DNA of 6,929 nt from Flammeovirgaceae bacterium UBA4659 (GCA_002405445.1 DHLV01000038.1:7434-14362); one strand, 5' to 3'; numbered from the stretch's first letter, positions 1 to 6,872 are shown. Numbers and translations are program-made. Notes: generated by a model from the sequence alone, not told the origin.

Positions 1-281
1 GAGTCCCCGTCTTGAACTTTTAAGTCGATTATCTCGCCAGAAACTTCAGGAGCCAGTTTCACTTCGATCACCGGCTGTACCGTGCCCGAAGCGCTGACTT
101 TTTCGGTGATGGATACTTTCTTTGATTTTGTGAACTCCACTTCCATTTCCTTCGACTTGCCAATCCAACCGGCAGACTTACCGATCATAAGGAAAATGAT
201 TAAGCCCACGAGGGCACCAATGCCCCAATACAGGAGCTTATTTGATTTCTTCTTTGTTTGAGTAGTTTTCTTTGGTATCAT
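1..281 (-). CDS. Efflux periplasmic adaptor (HlyD/RND membrane-fusion protein), N-terminal part
   Basis: This gene runs off the left edge, so only the first 93 codons are visible, read leftward from the ATG at 281. The product starts with a lysine-rich cytoplasmic stretch (residues 4-15). A single hydrophobic anchor follows at about 16-34 (LLYWGIGALVGLIIFLMIG). Residues 61-93 hold the start of the barrel-sandwich/lipoyl-like module, with the pattern VSASGTVQP and then VKLAPEVSGEIIDLKVQDGD. That pattern is typical of adaptors that link an inner-membrane ABC (MacB-type) or RND pump to a TolC-like channel. The TolC-family gene lies 17 bases upstream in the same direction, which fits a tripartite exporter whose pump gene should lie further left, outside the window. 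The exported substrate cannot be inferred. No obvious Shine-Dalgarno precedes the ATG. The family call is firm; the choice between ABC- and RND-linked adaptor is open. Confidence 0.88.
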   Translation of the reverse strand, partial: MIPKKTTQTKKKSNKLLYWGIGALVGLIIFLMIGKSAGWIGKSKEMEVEFTKSKKVSITEKVSASGTVQPVIEVKLAPEVSGEIIDLKVQDGD

Positions 282-298
282 GGGACGTAAAGGAATTA

Positions 299-1744
299 TT
301 AGTAGTCAATGGGTTTGCCTTGGTAAAAGTCGAGCACTTTTTTCTTGAAAATGAGGTCGTATTTCGCGCGCACCAAATCAGACTTCGCTGCGAACAAATT
401 GTTTTCAGAAACTTGATAGTCAACATAGTTAGTAGCACCCGCATCATACCGTTGCTTGGTCATGCGGAAAGCCTCTTCGCGTGCTTTTACAGCACGGGCA
501 GATGAGTTATAGGTTTTGGTAGCAGCCGTAGCATCGTTGTAGGCTGTTTCAATTGCTTGACGCAAACGGTTTTCTGCATCTGTTAAATTGACCCTGGCCT
601 GGTCAGCCGTCAATTTACTGCGCTGTAAATTGGCGCGGGCATTGAATCCGTTTAATAAAGGTATAGTTAATGTGAGGCTAGCTGCCCGCGAAATGTTGTC
701 AGAGAACTGATCGCTGAATGGTTTTTCAGTCAAAATAACCTGTCCGCTGGGTTGAAATGAGCGCACTTGATTGGCCAAGATATTGGGGTCTGCACCGATG
801 AACCCAATTACGGGATTTGCATCGGTGATGGTAAAGCCGCTGATGAGTTTCGATGCACTCGAATAGTTGGTGAATGCACTTCCATTCAGCGACAATCGTG
901 GAAAGAGATTGCCGCGGGCCGCTTTCACACCATAGTTGGAGCTCTCGACCCGAAAAACTGCCGCTCTGATCTCAGGCATATTCTGGCGGGCGATGTCATA
1001 AATCTGTTCGGAGGTTTCAACCATCGCCTGCTCGTCAATACCAAGCTCAGGGGCTTCAACCTCCATAGGAGTGGATGCTGGCAATTGCAATGCTTGTTTC
1101 AATTGCAACAGCGAAAGGGTGTATGTATTCTCACGTTGCACTGCATTCAGCTCATTGGTGGCCAGTTGTGCTTCAAGATCCAGCACGTTTCCAATCGGCA
1201 CCGAACCCGCCTGTTCCAGTTTTTTCGTTCGTTCCAACTGTTGCTCTGTGGTTTTCAATTGAAATTGGGCGGTTTGCATTAACTCGCGGTTAAAGATCAC
1301 CTGGGTGTAGGTGGTGATCACAGTTAAAATCACATCGTTTCGTGCCTTGGTGTAGTCGTTATCGGCTGCTGCCTTGTCGTTCACGCTCTGGCGAATGATG
1401 TTCATTAGGCGGAAAGCGTTGAAAAGCAGTAAGCTGGTATTTCCGTTGACGTTTGCGTTTTGAATGCGTTGGTCAATAAACTGGTTGGTGGTAGGGTCAA
1501 TAGAGCGGCCCCAGTTATAACCGGTTGATCCGCCAAAGTTGATGGTCGGAAGCATGCTCATCCTTGACTGCATCAAGTTGATTTCGGCAGTCTCAACAGA
1601 CAATTGGTTTCTCCTCACGTTCAGGTTGTTTTTCAGAGCTATCTCTACACACTCTTTTAGCGTGTAAACTTTTTTGTCCGTGTTTTGTCCATACACTATG
1701 GTTACACAAAATGCTACAAGGAAAAACAGTAAAGGTATCCGCAT
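299..1744 (-). CDS. TolC-family outer-membrane efflux protein
   Basis: The 481-residue product fits the outer-membrane efflux protein (OEP/TolC) family, whose trimers form the channel-tunnel of tripartite exporters. Residues 1-19 form a signal peptide (MRIPLLFFLVAFCVTIVYG), with the mature protein probably starting at Gln20. After KVYTLKECVEIALKNNLNV, a typical opening of the family, come long Gln/Ala/Asn-rich amphipathic helices. They are arranged as two OEP repeats, roughly residues 28-225 and 255-475. Each repeat carries a strand segment resembling the family's beta-barrel insertion: SLLLFNAFRLMN near 104-115 and LTIPLLNGFNARANL near 358-372. The C-terminal helix motif RYDAGATNYVDYQVSENNLFAAKSDL is also characteristic. 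The ATG begins one base after the serine ammonia-lyase stop codon, so translation is probably coupled. The adaptor gene follows 17 bases downstream, which makes this the channel partner of that adaptor. Substrate unknown. Confidence 0.95.
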   Translation of the reverse strand: MRIPLLFFLVAFCVTIVYGQNTDKKVYTLKECVEIALKNNLNVRRNQLSVETAEINLMQSRMSMLPTINFGGSTGYNWGRSIDPTTNQFIDQRIQNANVNGNTSLLLFNAFRLMNIIRQSVNDKAAADNDYTKARNDVILTVITTYTQVIFNRELMQTAQFQLKTTEQQLERTKKLEQAGSVPIGNVLDLEAQLATNELNAVQRENTYTLSLLQLKQALQLPASTPMEVEAPELGIDEQAMVETSEQIYDIARQNMPEIRAAVFRVESSNYGVKAARGNLFPRLSLNGSAFTNYSSASKLISGFTITDANPVIGFIGADPNILANQVRSFQPSGQVILTEKPFSDQFSDNISRAASLTLTIPLLNGFNARANLQRSKLTADQARVNLTDAENRLRQAIETAYNDATAATKTYNSSARAVKAREEAFRMTKQRYDAGATNYVDYQVSENNLFAAKSDLVRAKYDLIFKKKVLDFYQGKPIDY

Positions 1745-1745
1745 A

Positions 1746-2423
1746 TTATCGATTGATGTGTGGTATATAAATCACTTCTTTAACCCAACTCAGACTTTTC
1801 AAATATTCAAATGTTACGGGTTTGATACCCGAATCCATCTCAATTACCAGGCAAGCCATATCGTTTTTTCCTTTACGGGACACCGACATGGTGGCAATGT
1901 TGCAATCATCGTGTGCAATAACATTGGCAATGAAAGCTACGCTTCCCTTTACGTCACCAGCAAAAATGATGATGGTATGGAGGTTGGCGCTGAAGTCTGC
2001 TTTAAAACCATTTACCTCCGCAATATTAATAATGCCTCCGCCTTTGCTTTCGCCCAACACTTCTATTTGCTTGTTCCCTTTGGTAAGGTTAAGCCGTATG
2101 GAATTAGGGTGCAACGTAGATGCATTACCGACCGACTTAAAATGGTATTTCAATCCCTTTTGGGTGGCAATCTCAATTGACTCCTTTATGCGCTTGTCAT
2201 CTGTTTCGAAGTCCATTAACCCGGCAAGAATAGCCCGATCGCTTCCGTGCCCCTCATAGGTTCGGGCAAATGAATTGTAAAACGTTATTTCAGAATTGTC
2301 GGGCGTGCCGCCCAATACTTTAATGGCCGCTTTGGCAATGCGCACCACCCCCGCAGTGTGCGAACTTGATGGACCGATCATCACCGGACCGATCATATCA
2401 AAAACACTGCTTTTTTCAGACAT
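1746..2423 (-). CDS. sdaAB: L-serine ammonia-lyase, iron-sulfur-dependent, beta subunit
   Basis: The 225-residue product matches the beta chain of two-subunit, [4Fe-4S]-dependent L-serine dehydratases, which convert L-serine to pyruvate and ammonia in the cytoplasm. Family hallmarks are SVFDMIGPVMIGPSSSHTAG at residues 6-25, EGHGSDRAILAGL at 57-69, HPNS at 105-108 and the GESKGGGIINI loop at 124-134. Residues about 148-220 form an ACT-type domain, which in this family is thought to take part in serine binding or regulation. The length is normal for a separate beta subunit. The cluster-ligating cysteines belong to the alpha subunit, which is not in this window. An in-frame TTG eight codons upstream is possible, but the ATG at 2423 places the conserved start correctly. 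The gene heads the operon with the efflux genes, ending one base before the TolC start. An inverted repeat lies 14 bases upstream of the ATG. Confidence 0.93.
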   Translation of the reverse strand: MSEKSSVFDMIGPVMIGPSSSHTAGVVRIAKAAIKVLGGTPDNSEITFYNSFARTYEGHGSDRAILAGLMDFETDDKRIKESIEIATQKGLKYHFKSVGNASTLHPNSIRLNLTKGNKQIEVLGESKGGGIINIAEVNGFKADFSANLHTIIIFAGDVKGSVAFIANVIAHDDCNIATMSVSRKGKNDMACLVIEMDSGIKPVTFEYLKSLSWVKEVIYIPHINR

Positions 2424-2437
2424 ATTGGGTAAATAAC

Positions 2438-2462
2438 GGAATATCAACGAAAAGGATATTCC
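2438..2462. repeat. 8-bp perfect inverted repeat upstream of the serine ammonia-lyase gene
   Basis: The arms GGAATATC (2438-2445) and GATATTCC (2455-2462) are exact reverse complements separated by 9 bases. The repeat sits 14 bases upstream of the ATG at 2423. It could be a dimeric regulator's operator or a hairpin in the 5' leader. Only the symmetry is seen directly; either function is inferred. The rest of the divergent region (2424-2550) is AT-rich, and I found no perfect TAnnTTTG box in it on either strand. Confidence 0.45.
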
Positions 2463-2550
2463 ATTTTGAGTATTTATGAGACTTTTTCCGGTATTTTTTT
2501 GCGGTAAAAATAAGATTATCGGAAATTAACCCCAAGGTTTTCTAAACGCA

Positions 2551-4143
2551 ATGAATGATTTCTTTATGAATGGTAAGGCGAGACGATTGATGACTTCCAA
2601 ATATTTATGGGTATTGTTTGCCCTTGCAATAGTTTCCACAGATACTCATGGGCAAGACACTTTGGTCTGGCTGAGCGAGTTGAGTTTCAACTCACCACTT
2701 GAAAAACAGGCTTTTGATGAAGCCATCGTTACGCGTCAACCCGACTACTTCAAGCTTTTCAACTACGGACAAATTGCCGAAACAGACCGAAGTAAAAATA
2801 AATTCTATGGGTATCTCAAAGGGTTGGACATTGAAAACAAAGGCGGACGGAAAAACAGCAAGCGTGTAAAATACCTCTACGAAAGCGTTCATCAGGCGTT
2901 TTTGACTAAATACGAGGCAAAGAACCGTTTCAGCGATATTTTTGAAAATGGCTATTACAACTGCGTGTCAGCCACAGGTTTGTACTGCATGGCATTCGAC
3001 TATTTTAAAATACCCTACGTGATCAAAGAAAAGCCAAGTCATGTGTTTCCTGTCGCCTACCCACAATCGGACATCGTGGTGGTAGAAACCACCAATCCGA
3101 TGGTGGGTTCCGTAGCGTTCAGTAGCCAGTTTAAACGCGCATATGTAGAAAATCTGCGCAAACAAAAGTTGGTGAGCAATCAGGAGGTTCAGTCGACTGA
3201 TGCAACAAGTTTGTTTGATCAATACTTTTTCGGCAAAGAATCTGAAGTGACGCTAACTGAATTGGTGGGCATACAATACATGAATGACGGCATTTTTAAA
3301 TTTGAAGACGAGGATTTTTCCAACTCCTACAAGCAATGGGAAAAGGCTTATATGTTCTACAAAACAGACCAGGTATTAAACGGGTTGGTTGTCAGTTACT
3401 TCAAAGCTTTTCAATCGATGACAAAGAAAGATTCGCTGCATGCTGCGTTGGTTGCAAAGCTATCGCGCTTTACCAAGTTTGGGGTAGCGCAAGATCAAGT
3501 GAAAGGGGAATTTAGCAATGCGATCCAACAGATACTGTTTGAAAAAGGAGACCCCGAAGGTCTGAAAAAGTATTATGAAGTATTGCAAAAAGGAGTGCGA
3601 AACCAAGAGCTGAAAAACGAACTCGCATTTGTGTATGAGTTTGAGTCGGGCCGTTACCTCTACAACCAGGGACGCTTCTCCATGGCCGGCCCATTTTTTG
3701 AAAAAGCACTTACATTAAGACCCAACAACCAGGATGTGCAACGAATTTATGTTCAAATCTTGGCTCATCGCTTACGGAATTCCAACAACAGCAAGGAAAT
3801 TCTTGATTCCTTGAAAGCTGCGTTATCAGCTCATCACGTGCTCGCCAGTAATAACCTGTTCAACTCCATGTTGGCCAGCGCTTATCTACAGCGGTTTGGT
3901 GAAAGCTACGAAAACAACAAACCGACCGAAGGTGACGAGTATCGTTCGTCATTTGAGAAAATGTTTTCTGAAAACAAGGATCTGACAATAGAGCCTGCAT
4001 TGATCGGGCAGGCCTACTCACAAGCTGCCGTGTATTATTTCAAGCGCTCTCAAAATCAAAAGGCGAAAGCTATCCTTGATAAAGGGCTTAGCATCGATCC
4101 GGGCAACAGAGAGTTGCAAGCCCGTAAGCGGCTGCTCAACTAA
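2551..4143 (+). CDS. Secreted transglutaminase-like protein with C-terminal TPR-like repeats
   Basis: The 530-residue product is probably exported: residues 14-34 (MTSKYLWVLFALAIVSTDTHG) form a signal peptide with likely cleavage before Gln35. The ATG at 2590 (Met14) is an alternative start that gives a more compact signal peptide. Residues about 105-195 resemble a transglutaminase-like, papain-fold module. It has YYNCVSATGLYCMAFDYFKIP with the candidate nucleophile Cys138, then KPSHVFPVAYP with candidate His164, then an acidic strand ending at Glu179 (VVVETTNP) that could supply the third residue. The second half is helical. TPR-like units are visible at about 362-396 (GRYLYNQGRFSMAGPFFEKALTLRPNN, in part) and 489-522 (AAVYYFKRSQNQKAKAILDKGLSIDPGN). 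Whether it cross-links, hydrolyses or only binds peptides is unknown. It is transcribed alone, divergent from the serine-lyase operon, and its stop codon overlaps that of the convergent lipoprotein gene. Confidence 0.8.
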   Translation: MNDFFMNGKARRLMTSKYLWVLFALAIVSTDTHGQDTLVWLSELSFNSPLEKQAFDEAIVTRQPDYFKLFNYGQIAETDRSKNKFYGYLKGLDIENKGGRKNSKRVKYLYESVHQAFLTKYEAKNRFSDIFENGYYNCVSATGLYCMAFDYFKIPYVIKEKPSHVFPVAYPQSDIVVVETTNPMVGSVAFSSQFKRAYVENLRKQKLVSNQEVQSTDATSLFDQYFFGKESEVTLTELVGIQYMNDGIFKFEDEDFSNSYKQWEKAYMFYKTDQVLNGLVVSYFKAFQSMTKKDSLHAALVAKLSRFTKFGVAQDQVKGEFSNAIQQILFEKGDPEGLKKYYEVLQKGVRNQELKNELAFVYEFESGRYLYNQGRFSMAGPFFEKALTLRPNNQDVQRIYVQILAHRLRNSNNSKEILDSLKAALSAHHVLASNNLFNSMLASAYLQRFGESYENNKPTEGDEYRSSFEKMFSENKDLTIEPALIGQAYSQAAVYYFKRSQNQKAKAILDKGLSIDPGNRELQARKRLLN

Positions 4144-4907
4144 TTGCGGTTTTCTACAGCAACATTGTAGGGCATTTCGGTAATGTAATAGTTGCCGTGC
4201 ACCGTTTTGTACGTTACAATTATATTCAGCTTTTCCATCACCAACGATCCCGGAGGCAGCGTGAAGACAATTTCCGCCTCGTTTTTATTGCCCGACAGGC
4301 TCCATACTCTTGAAGCATTCATGCCTATGTACTTTTGATCGGTGAGTTGCCCGGTATAAAACTCCACCTCCCTTGCCTTTTCAGAAAGTGAGAGTTTAAG
4401 TACATACGTACCATCTGCAAAAATGCGATCTATCGGTTTGATCACAATCTTAGGATAATCCTTGGCACTCTTTAGCGTACCGTCAACCAAATACTCCTTC
4501 AAGCCCTTGCATGGCTTATCTTCATAAAATTCTGCCTCAGACAATCGCTTGCCATTCTCTTTAAACTTCTTTTGCATACCGTGCATCTTGCCTTTCACAT
4601 ACATGGTTTGCTGCCCCACCTTGCCGTTTTCAAAATATCGCGTTGCCAACCCATCTCTCAGGCCATCTTTGTAAAACATCACAAGGGCCTTCTTCCCCGA
4701 CTTATAATATTGAGTAGCCGGCCCCTCTTGTTTGCCGTTCTTCATGGTCACCTCGGCCTTAACAATCTTTTCTCGCTCGTCATAATACGACTTAACCACA
4801 CCGTCTTTGACCTTTTCCTTTTTAGACTTTTTTCCGGATGGCTTTTCCTCGCATGACAGAAGGGATGTAACTGCTAAAAAAAACAGTATTGAATAAAGTC
4901 TTGTCAT
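4140..4907 (-). CDS. Lipoprotein with YwqK/MORN-variant repeats
   Basis: The 255-residue product begins with a lipoprotein signal: a hydrophobic stretch (YSILFFLAVTSLLSC) with the lipobox LLSC and the lipidated cysteine at residue 19. A lysine-rich linker follows. Residues about 35-152 hold five tandem units of about 24 residues in the YwqK/MORN-2 style, with motifs such as GKQEGPATQYYKSGK, GLRDGLATRYFENGK and GKMHGMQKKFKENGK. The last unit is degenerate (KPCKGLKEYLVDGTL). Residues about 158-255 form a separate beta-rich domain that I do not recognise. Database names calling this family an 'antitoxin' rest on thin evidence, and no toxin gene is adjacent. The ATG at 4907 is 4 bases after the thyA stop, so the gene is likely cotranscribed with thyA. 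An in-frame TTG at 4922 overlaps thyA and is less likely. Function unknown; probably an envelope scaffold. Confidence 0.85.
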   Translation of the reverse strand: MTRLYSILFFLAVTSLLSCEEKPSGKKSKKEKVKDGVVKSYYDEREKIVKAEVTMKNGKQEGPATQYYKSGKKALVMFYKDGLRDGLATRYFENGKVGQQTMYVKGKMHGMQKKFKENGKRLSEAEFYEDKPCKGLKEYLVDGTLKSAKDYPKIVIKPIDRIFADGTYVLKLSLSEKAREVEFYTGQLTDQKYIGMNASRVWSLSGNKNEAEIVFTLPPGSLVMEKLNIIVTYKTVHGNYYITEMPYNVAVENRN

Positions 4908-4911
4908 AAGT

Positions 4912-5706
4912 TTATACCGCAATTGGTGCTTTAATAGAAGGGTGAGCCTGGTAATTCAAAATCTCGAAATCATCAAACTGGTAATCAAACAAAGTGGAAG
5001 GTCTGCGCTTGATGTTCAACGTTGGCAACGGATATGGATCTCGCGACAGTTGCGTATTCACCTGATCCAAGTGATTGGAGTAGATATGTACATCGCCACC
5101 GGTCCAAACAAAGTCACCCACGGCCAAATCACATTGCTGCGCCACCATGTGCGTGAGCAGGGCGTATGACGCGATGTTAAAGGGCAAACCGAGAAAAGTG
5201 TCACACGATCGTTGGTACAACTGGCACGACAACTTCCCATCGGCCACGTAAAACTGGAACATGGCGTGGCAGGGCGGCAATGCCATTTGGTCTACATCAG
5301 CCGGGTTCCAGGCTGTCACCATGTGCCTGCGCGAATCCGGTTTGTTTTTGATTTGATCAATCACCTTAGAGATCTGATCGATGGTCTCTCCATTTCTGCC
5401 CGGCCATGACCGCCACTGATACCCATATACAGGCCCCAGATTTCCGTTGGCATCGGCCCACTCGTCCCAGATGGAAACACCATTGTCTTTGAGATATTTT
5501 ATGTTGGTATCGCCCTTCAAGAACCACAGCAGTTCGTAAATGATTGAGCGTAAATGTAATTTTTTGGTGGTGACCATCGGGAACCCCTCCTGCAAATCAA
5601 AACGCATTTGATATCCGAAGACGGACAAAGTGCCCGTGCCGGTGCGGTCAGTTTTGGTCACACCTGTTGCCAAAATATGGCGGAGTAATTCGTGGTACTG
5701 CTTCAT
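4912..5706 (-). CDS. thyA: Thymidylate synthase
   Basis: ThyA methylates dUMP to dTMP using 5,10-methylenetetrahydrofolate as both one-carbon donor and reductant, which supplies thymidine nucleotides for DNA synthesis in the cytoplasm. The product is 264 residues, the same length as E. coli ThyA, and the key residues fall on E. coli numbering. The nucleophile Cys146 sits in [12 protein letters not shown]. The phosphate-binding arginines are Arg21, Arg126/Arg127 (DSRR) and Arg166 (QRSCD). Asp169, Asn177, His207 and Tyr209 (DVHIYSNH) are also present, as is the N-terminal [12 protein letters not shown]. The C-terminus ends in Val264, close to the family's usual hydrophobic closing residue. No dihydrofolate reductase gene (folA) is next to it, although the two are often paired. 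A terminator and a 12-bp inverted repeat lie in the 95 bases between this gene and the upstream lipoprotein gene. I could not identify its promoter. Confidence 0.99.
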   Translation of the reverse strand: MKQYHELLRHILATGVTKTDRTGTGTLSVFGYQMRFDLQEGFPMVTTKKLHLRSIIYELLWFLKGDTNIKYLKDNGVSIWDEWADANGNLGPVYGYQWRSWPGRNGETIDQISKVIDQIKNKPDSRRHMVTAWNPADVDQMALPPCHAMFQFYVADGKLSCQLYQRSCDTFLGLPFNIASYALLTHMVAQQCDLAVGDFVWTGGDVHIYSNHLDQVNTQLSRDPYPLPTLNIKRRPSTLFDYQFDDFEILNYQAHPSIKAPIAV

Positions 5707-5732
5707 CTTGATCGGTACAATGTTGTCGCTAA

Positions 5733-5786
5733 GCTACAAAAGACAAAGCAAAAAAAAGACCCCGAATCATCGAGGTCTTTTGTAGC
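5733..5786. repeat. 12-bp perfect inverted repeat enclosing the terminator upstream of thyA
   Basis: GCTACAAAAGAC (5733-5744) and GTCTTTTGTAGC (5775-5786) are exact reverse complements with 30 bases between them. The right arm overlaps the arm of the intrinsic terminator at 5754-5781, so in leftward RNA the two stems cannot form together. The repeat lies 27 bases upstream of the thyA ATG. No U-run follows the outer stem in either direction, so it does not look like a terminator itself. Confidence 0.6.
5750..5781 (-). terminator. Intrinsic terminator of the unknown lipoprotein gene
   Basis: Read leftward, the arms AAAAGACC (5781-5774) and GGTCTTTT (5761-5754) pair over 8 bp. The stem continues after one mismatch with a 3-bp CGA/TCG extension and a four-base loop. 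The A-run on the plus strand (5750-5757) gives eight U residues at the 3' side of the leftward transcript. It starts 20 bases after the stop codon at 5802-5804. A poorer U-run in the rightward direction makes it mainly leftward. It should separate the lipoprotein gene from thyA. Confidence 0.82.
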
Positions 5787-5801
5787 AAAAATCGGGTGTT
5801 C

Positions 5802-6653
5802 TCAAAGACCCTTCTTATTGATTTCAATTACCTTACTCACCCCGTTTTGAGTAACGGTGACCAAATTATTGCAAACATCATTGCCATAATCGATGGTGAT
5901 TTCCTTTGCATCTTTCTTTACAACTTTGACACCTGAAACAGCAATGAAGACGCCAATTGCTTCGCAGGATTTTTTGTAAACGAGGTCTTTGACAATCTTC
6001 ATTTCATACTTGGCGCCTTTGCGGGTGATTCCTGAACCTGCCCCGGTGATATACCAAACATCCTGGCTTGGGTTAGATGCTCGCACCCATGTGCGAACGA
6101 GTGAGAAGTCGTGGGTCGAGAATGTTCCATCGGGCCAACTGGTCTTACCACCCGCCAGCGTCACTTTGAAAACCGGCCGGCTATCGGTGCTGTTTGTACT
6201 CGATGTAATTGTACGCACGCCTTCTAATTTGACGTCATTAATAGAATAATCAATCAGTTCAGTCTGACAGGTGGCTCCGGGTAGATTGCGCTTTCCCTTA
6301 TATGTAATCTTGATCTTTCCTTTGCGGAAATTGCCTTTACGATCTTTGCAACCTGCGGTGCCGAAGTCGACCAAAATGGTACCCGACATCGGTTCTGAAC
6401 CGGGGGTGCGGGTAATGGTGGCACATTCAAACCGGTCATCTAACGGGTTTCCCTCGGTGCGGCCACCCGCGTTAGGGTCAGACAACACAGCCAATGACGC
6501 GAGATCCTCTACATCCACAGAATAAGATTCGCTGACAACCTCGTTGTTGGCGGTAACGGTGCCGTCCAGCGAAAGATCCTTGAACTCTTTGTTGCAGGAA
6601 ACGACAATTGCAGACAGCAACAGGAACACGAGCCCAAACCGCGAAGCATTCAT
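5802..6653 (-). CDS. Lipoprotein of unknown function, cysteine-containing, beta-rich
   Basis: I do not recognise a named family. The 283-residue product has a lipoprotein signal (FGLVFLLLSAIVVSC) with the lipidated cysteine at residue 20, followed by NKEFKD, so it is probably anchored in the outer or inner membrane facing the periplasm. The mature part is rich in short beta-strand patterns (GTILVDFG, KIKITYKG, PVFKVTLAGG, EITIDYG). It has five further cysteines at 77, 102, 129, 230 and 261. Cys77/Cys102 and Cys230/Cys261 each precede a similar 'DFG/DYG-x-x-x-C' turn, which suggests two related modules with disulfides. Cys129 has no evident partner. The ATG at 6653 is chosen over an in-frame TTG at 6659 because it starts the signal peptide cleanly. 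The gene stands alone, with its own terminator before thyA. Confidence 0.85.
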   Translation of the reverse strand: MNASRFGLVFLLLSAIVVSCNKEFKDLSLDGTVTANNEVVSESYSVDVEDLASLAVLSDPNAGGRTEGNPLDDRFECATITRTPGSEPMSGTILVDFGTAGCKDRKGNFRKGKIKITYKGKRNLPGATCQTELIDYSINDVKLEGVRTITSSTNSTDSRPVFKVTLAGGKTSWPDGTFSTHDFSLVRTWVRASNPSQDVWYITGAGSGITRKGAKYEMKIVKDLVYKKSCEAIGVFIAVSGVKVVKKDAKEITIDYGNDVCNNLVTVTQNGVSKVIEINKKGL

Positions 6654-6669
6654 AGCCAAATTGATTTGT

Positions 6670-6694
6670 CCACAAAGTTGAATAAAATTTGTGG
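6670..6694. repeat. 7-bp inverted repeat upstream of the unknown lipoprotein gene
   Basis: CCACAAA (6670-6676) and TTTGTGG (6688-6694) are exact reverse complements with 11 bases between them, starting 16 bases upstream of the ATG at 6653. On the leftward strand the arm nearer the gene contains CAACTTTG, one base away from the Bacteroidota -7 box TAnnTTTG, so an operator overlapping a promoter is conceivable. Short arms like these also arise by chance in AT-rich DNA. Confidence 0.35.
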
Positions 6695-6726
6695 TAATCG
6701 CTTGCCAAAACCAAAATATTTAGGCG

Positions 6727-6753
6727 TTGTAAATCCTCCAACTTATAACTTTG
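6727..6753 (+). promoter_or_regulatory. Candidate rightward Bacteroidota-type promoter
   Basis: TAACTTTG at 6746-6753 fits the Bacteroidota -7 consensus TAnnTTTG exactly, and a TTG at 6727-6729 lies 16 bases upstream as a possible -33 element, slightly closer than usual. Transcription would run rightward from about 6760 towards the hairpin at 6882-6906. A match of this length can be expected by chance about once in several kilobases, so this is tentative. Confidence 0.25.
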
Positions 6754-6872
6754 TCTGGGAAAATATCCACCTTAATCAGCAATGGCGCTTTCGCACCACC
6801 CACAAACCCGGTCGGCCAACTTTCAGCTTGATGACGCACATAACGGATACGGCTTCGGACTTTGACCTTGAG

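Noticed and set aside
767..1282. A 171-codon open frame on the plus strand
   Set aside because: It lies wholly antisense to the TolC-family gene, its product is Cys/His/Leu-rich without recognisable motifs, and the opposite strand has a clear full-length family match.
1674..2259. Two plus-strand open frames (168 and 145 codons)
   Set aside because: Both are antisense shadows of the serine ammonia-lyase beta gene, which has strong motifs on the other strand.
2492..2512. AT-rich inverted repeat TATTTTT/AAAAATA before the transglutaminase-like gene
   Set aside because: The arms are pure A/T and short, as expected by chance in this AT-rich intergenic stretch.
4140..4907. Toxin-antitoxin module suggested by the YwqK repeats
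   Set aside because: The protein is a lipobox-bearing envelope lipoprotein and no toxin gene is adjacent; the repeats alone do not support that role.
4908..4922. TTG at 4922 as the start of the repeat lipoprotein
   Set aside because: It would overlap the thyA end and add five residues before the signal peptide; the ATG at 4907 gives a standard lipoprotein signal just after the thyA stop.
6478..6741. An 87-codon minus-strand frame overlapping the lipoprotein start
   Set aside because: It is out of frame with the lipoprotein gene, ends inside it, and shows an incoherent Cys/Arg-rich composition.
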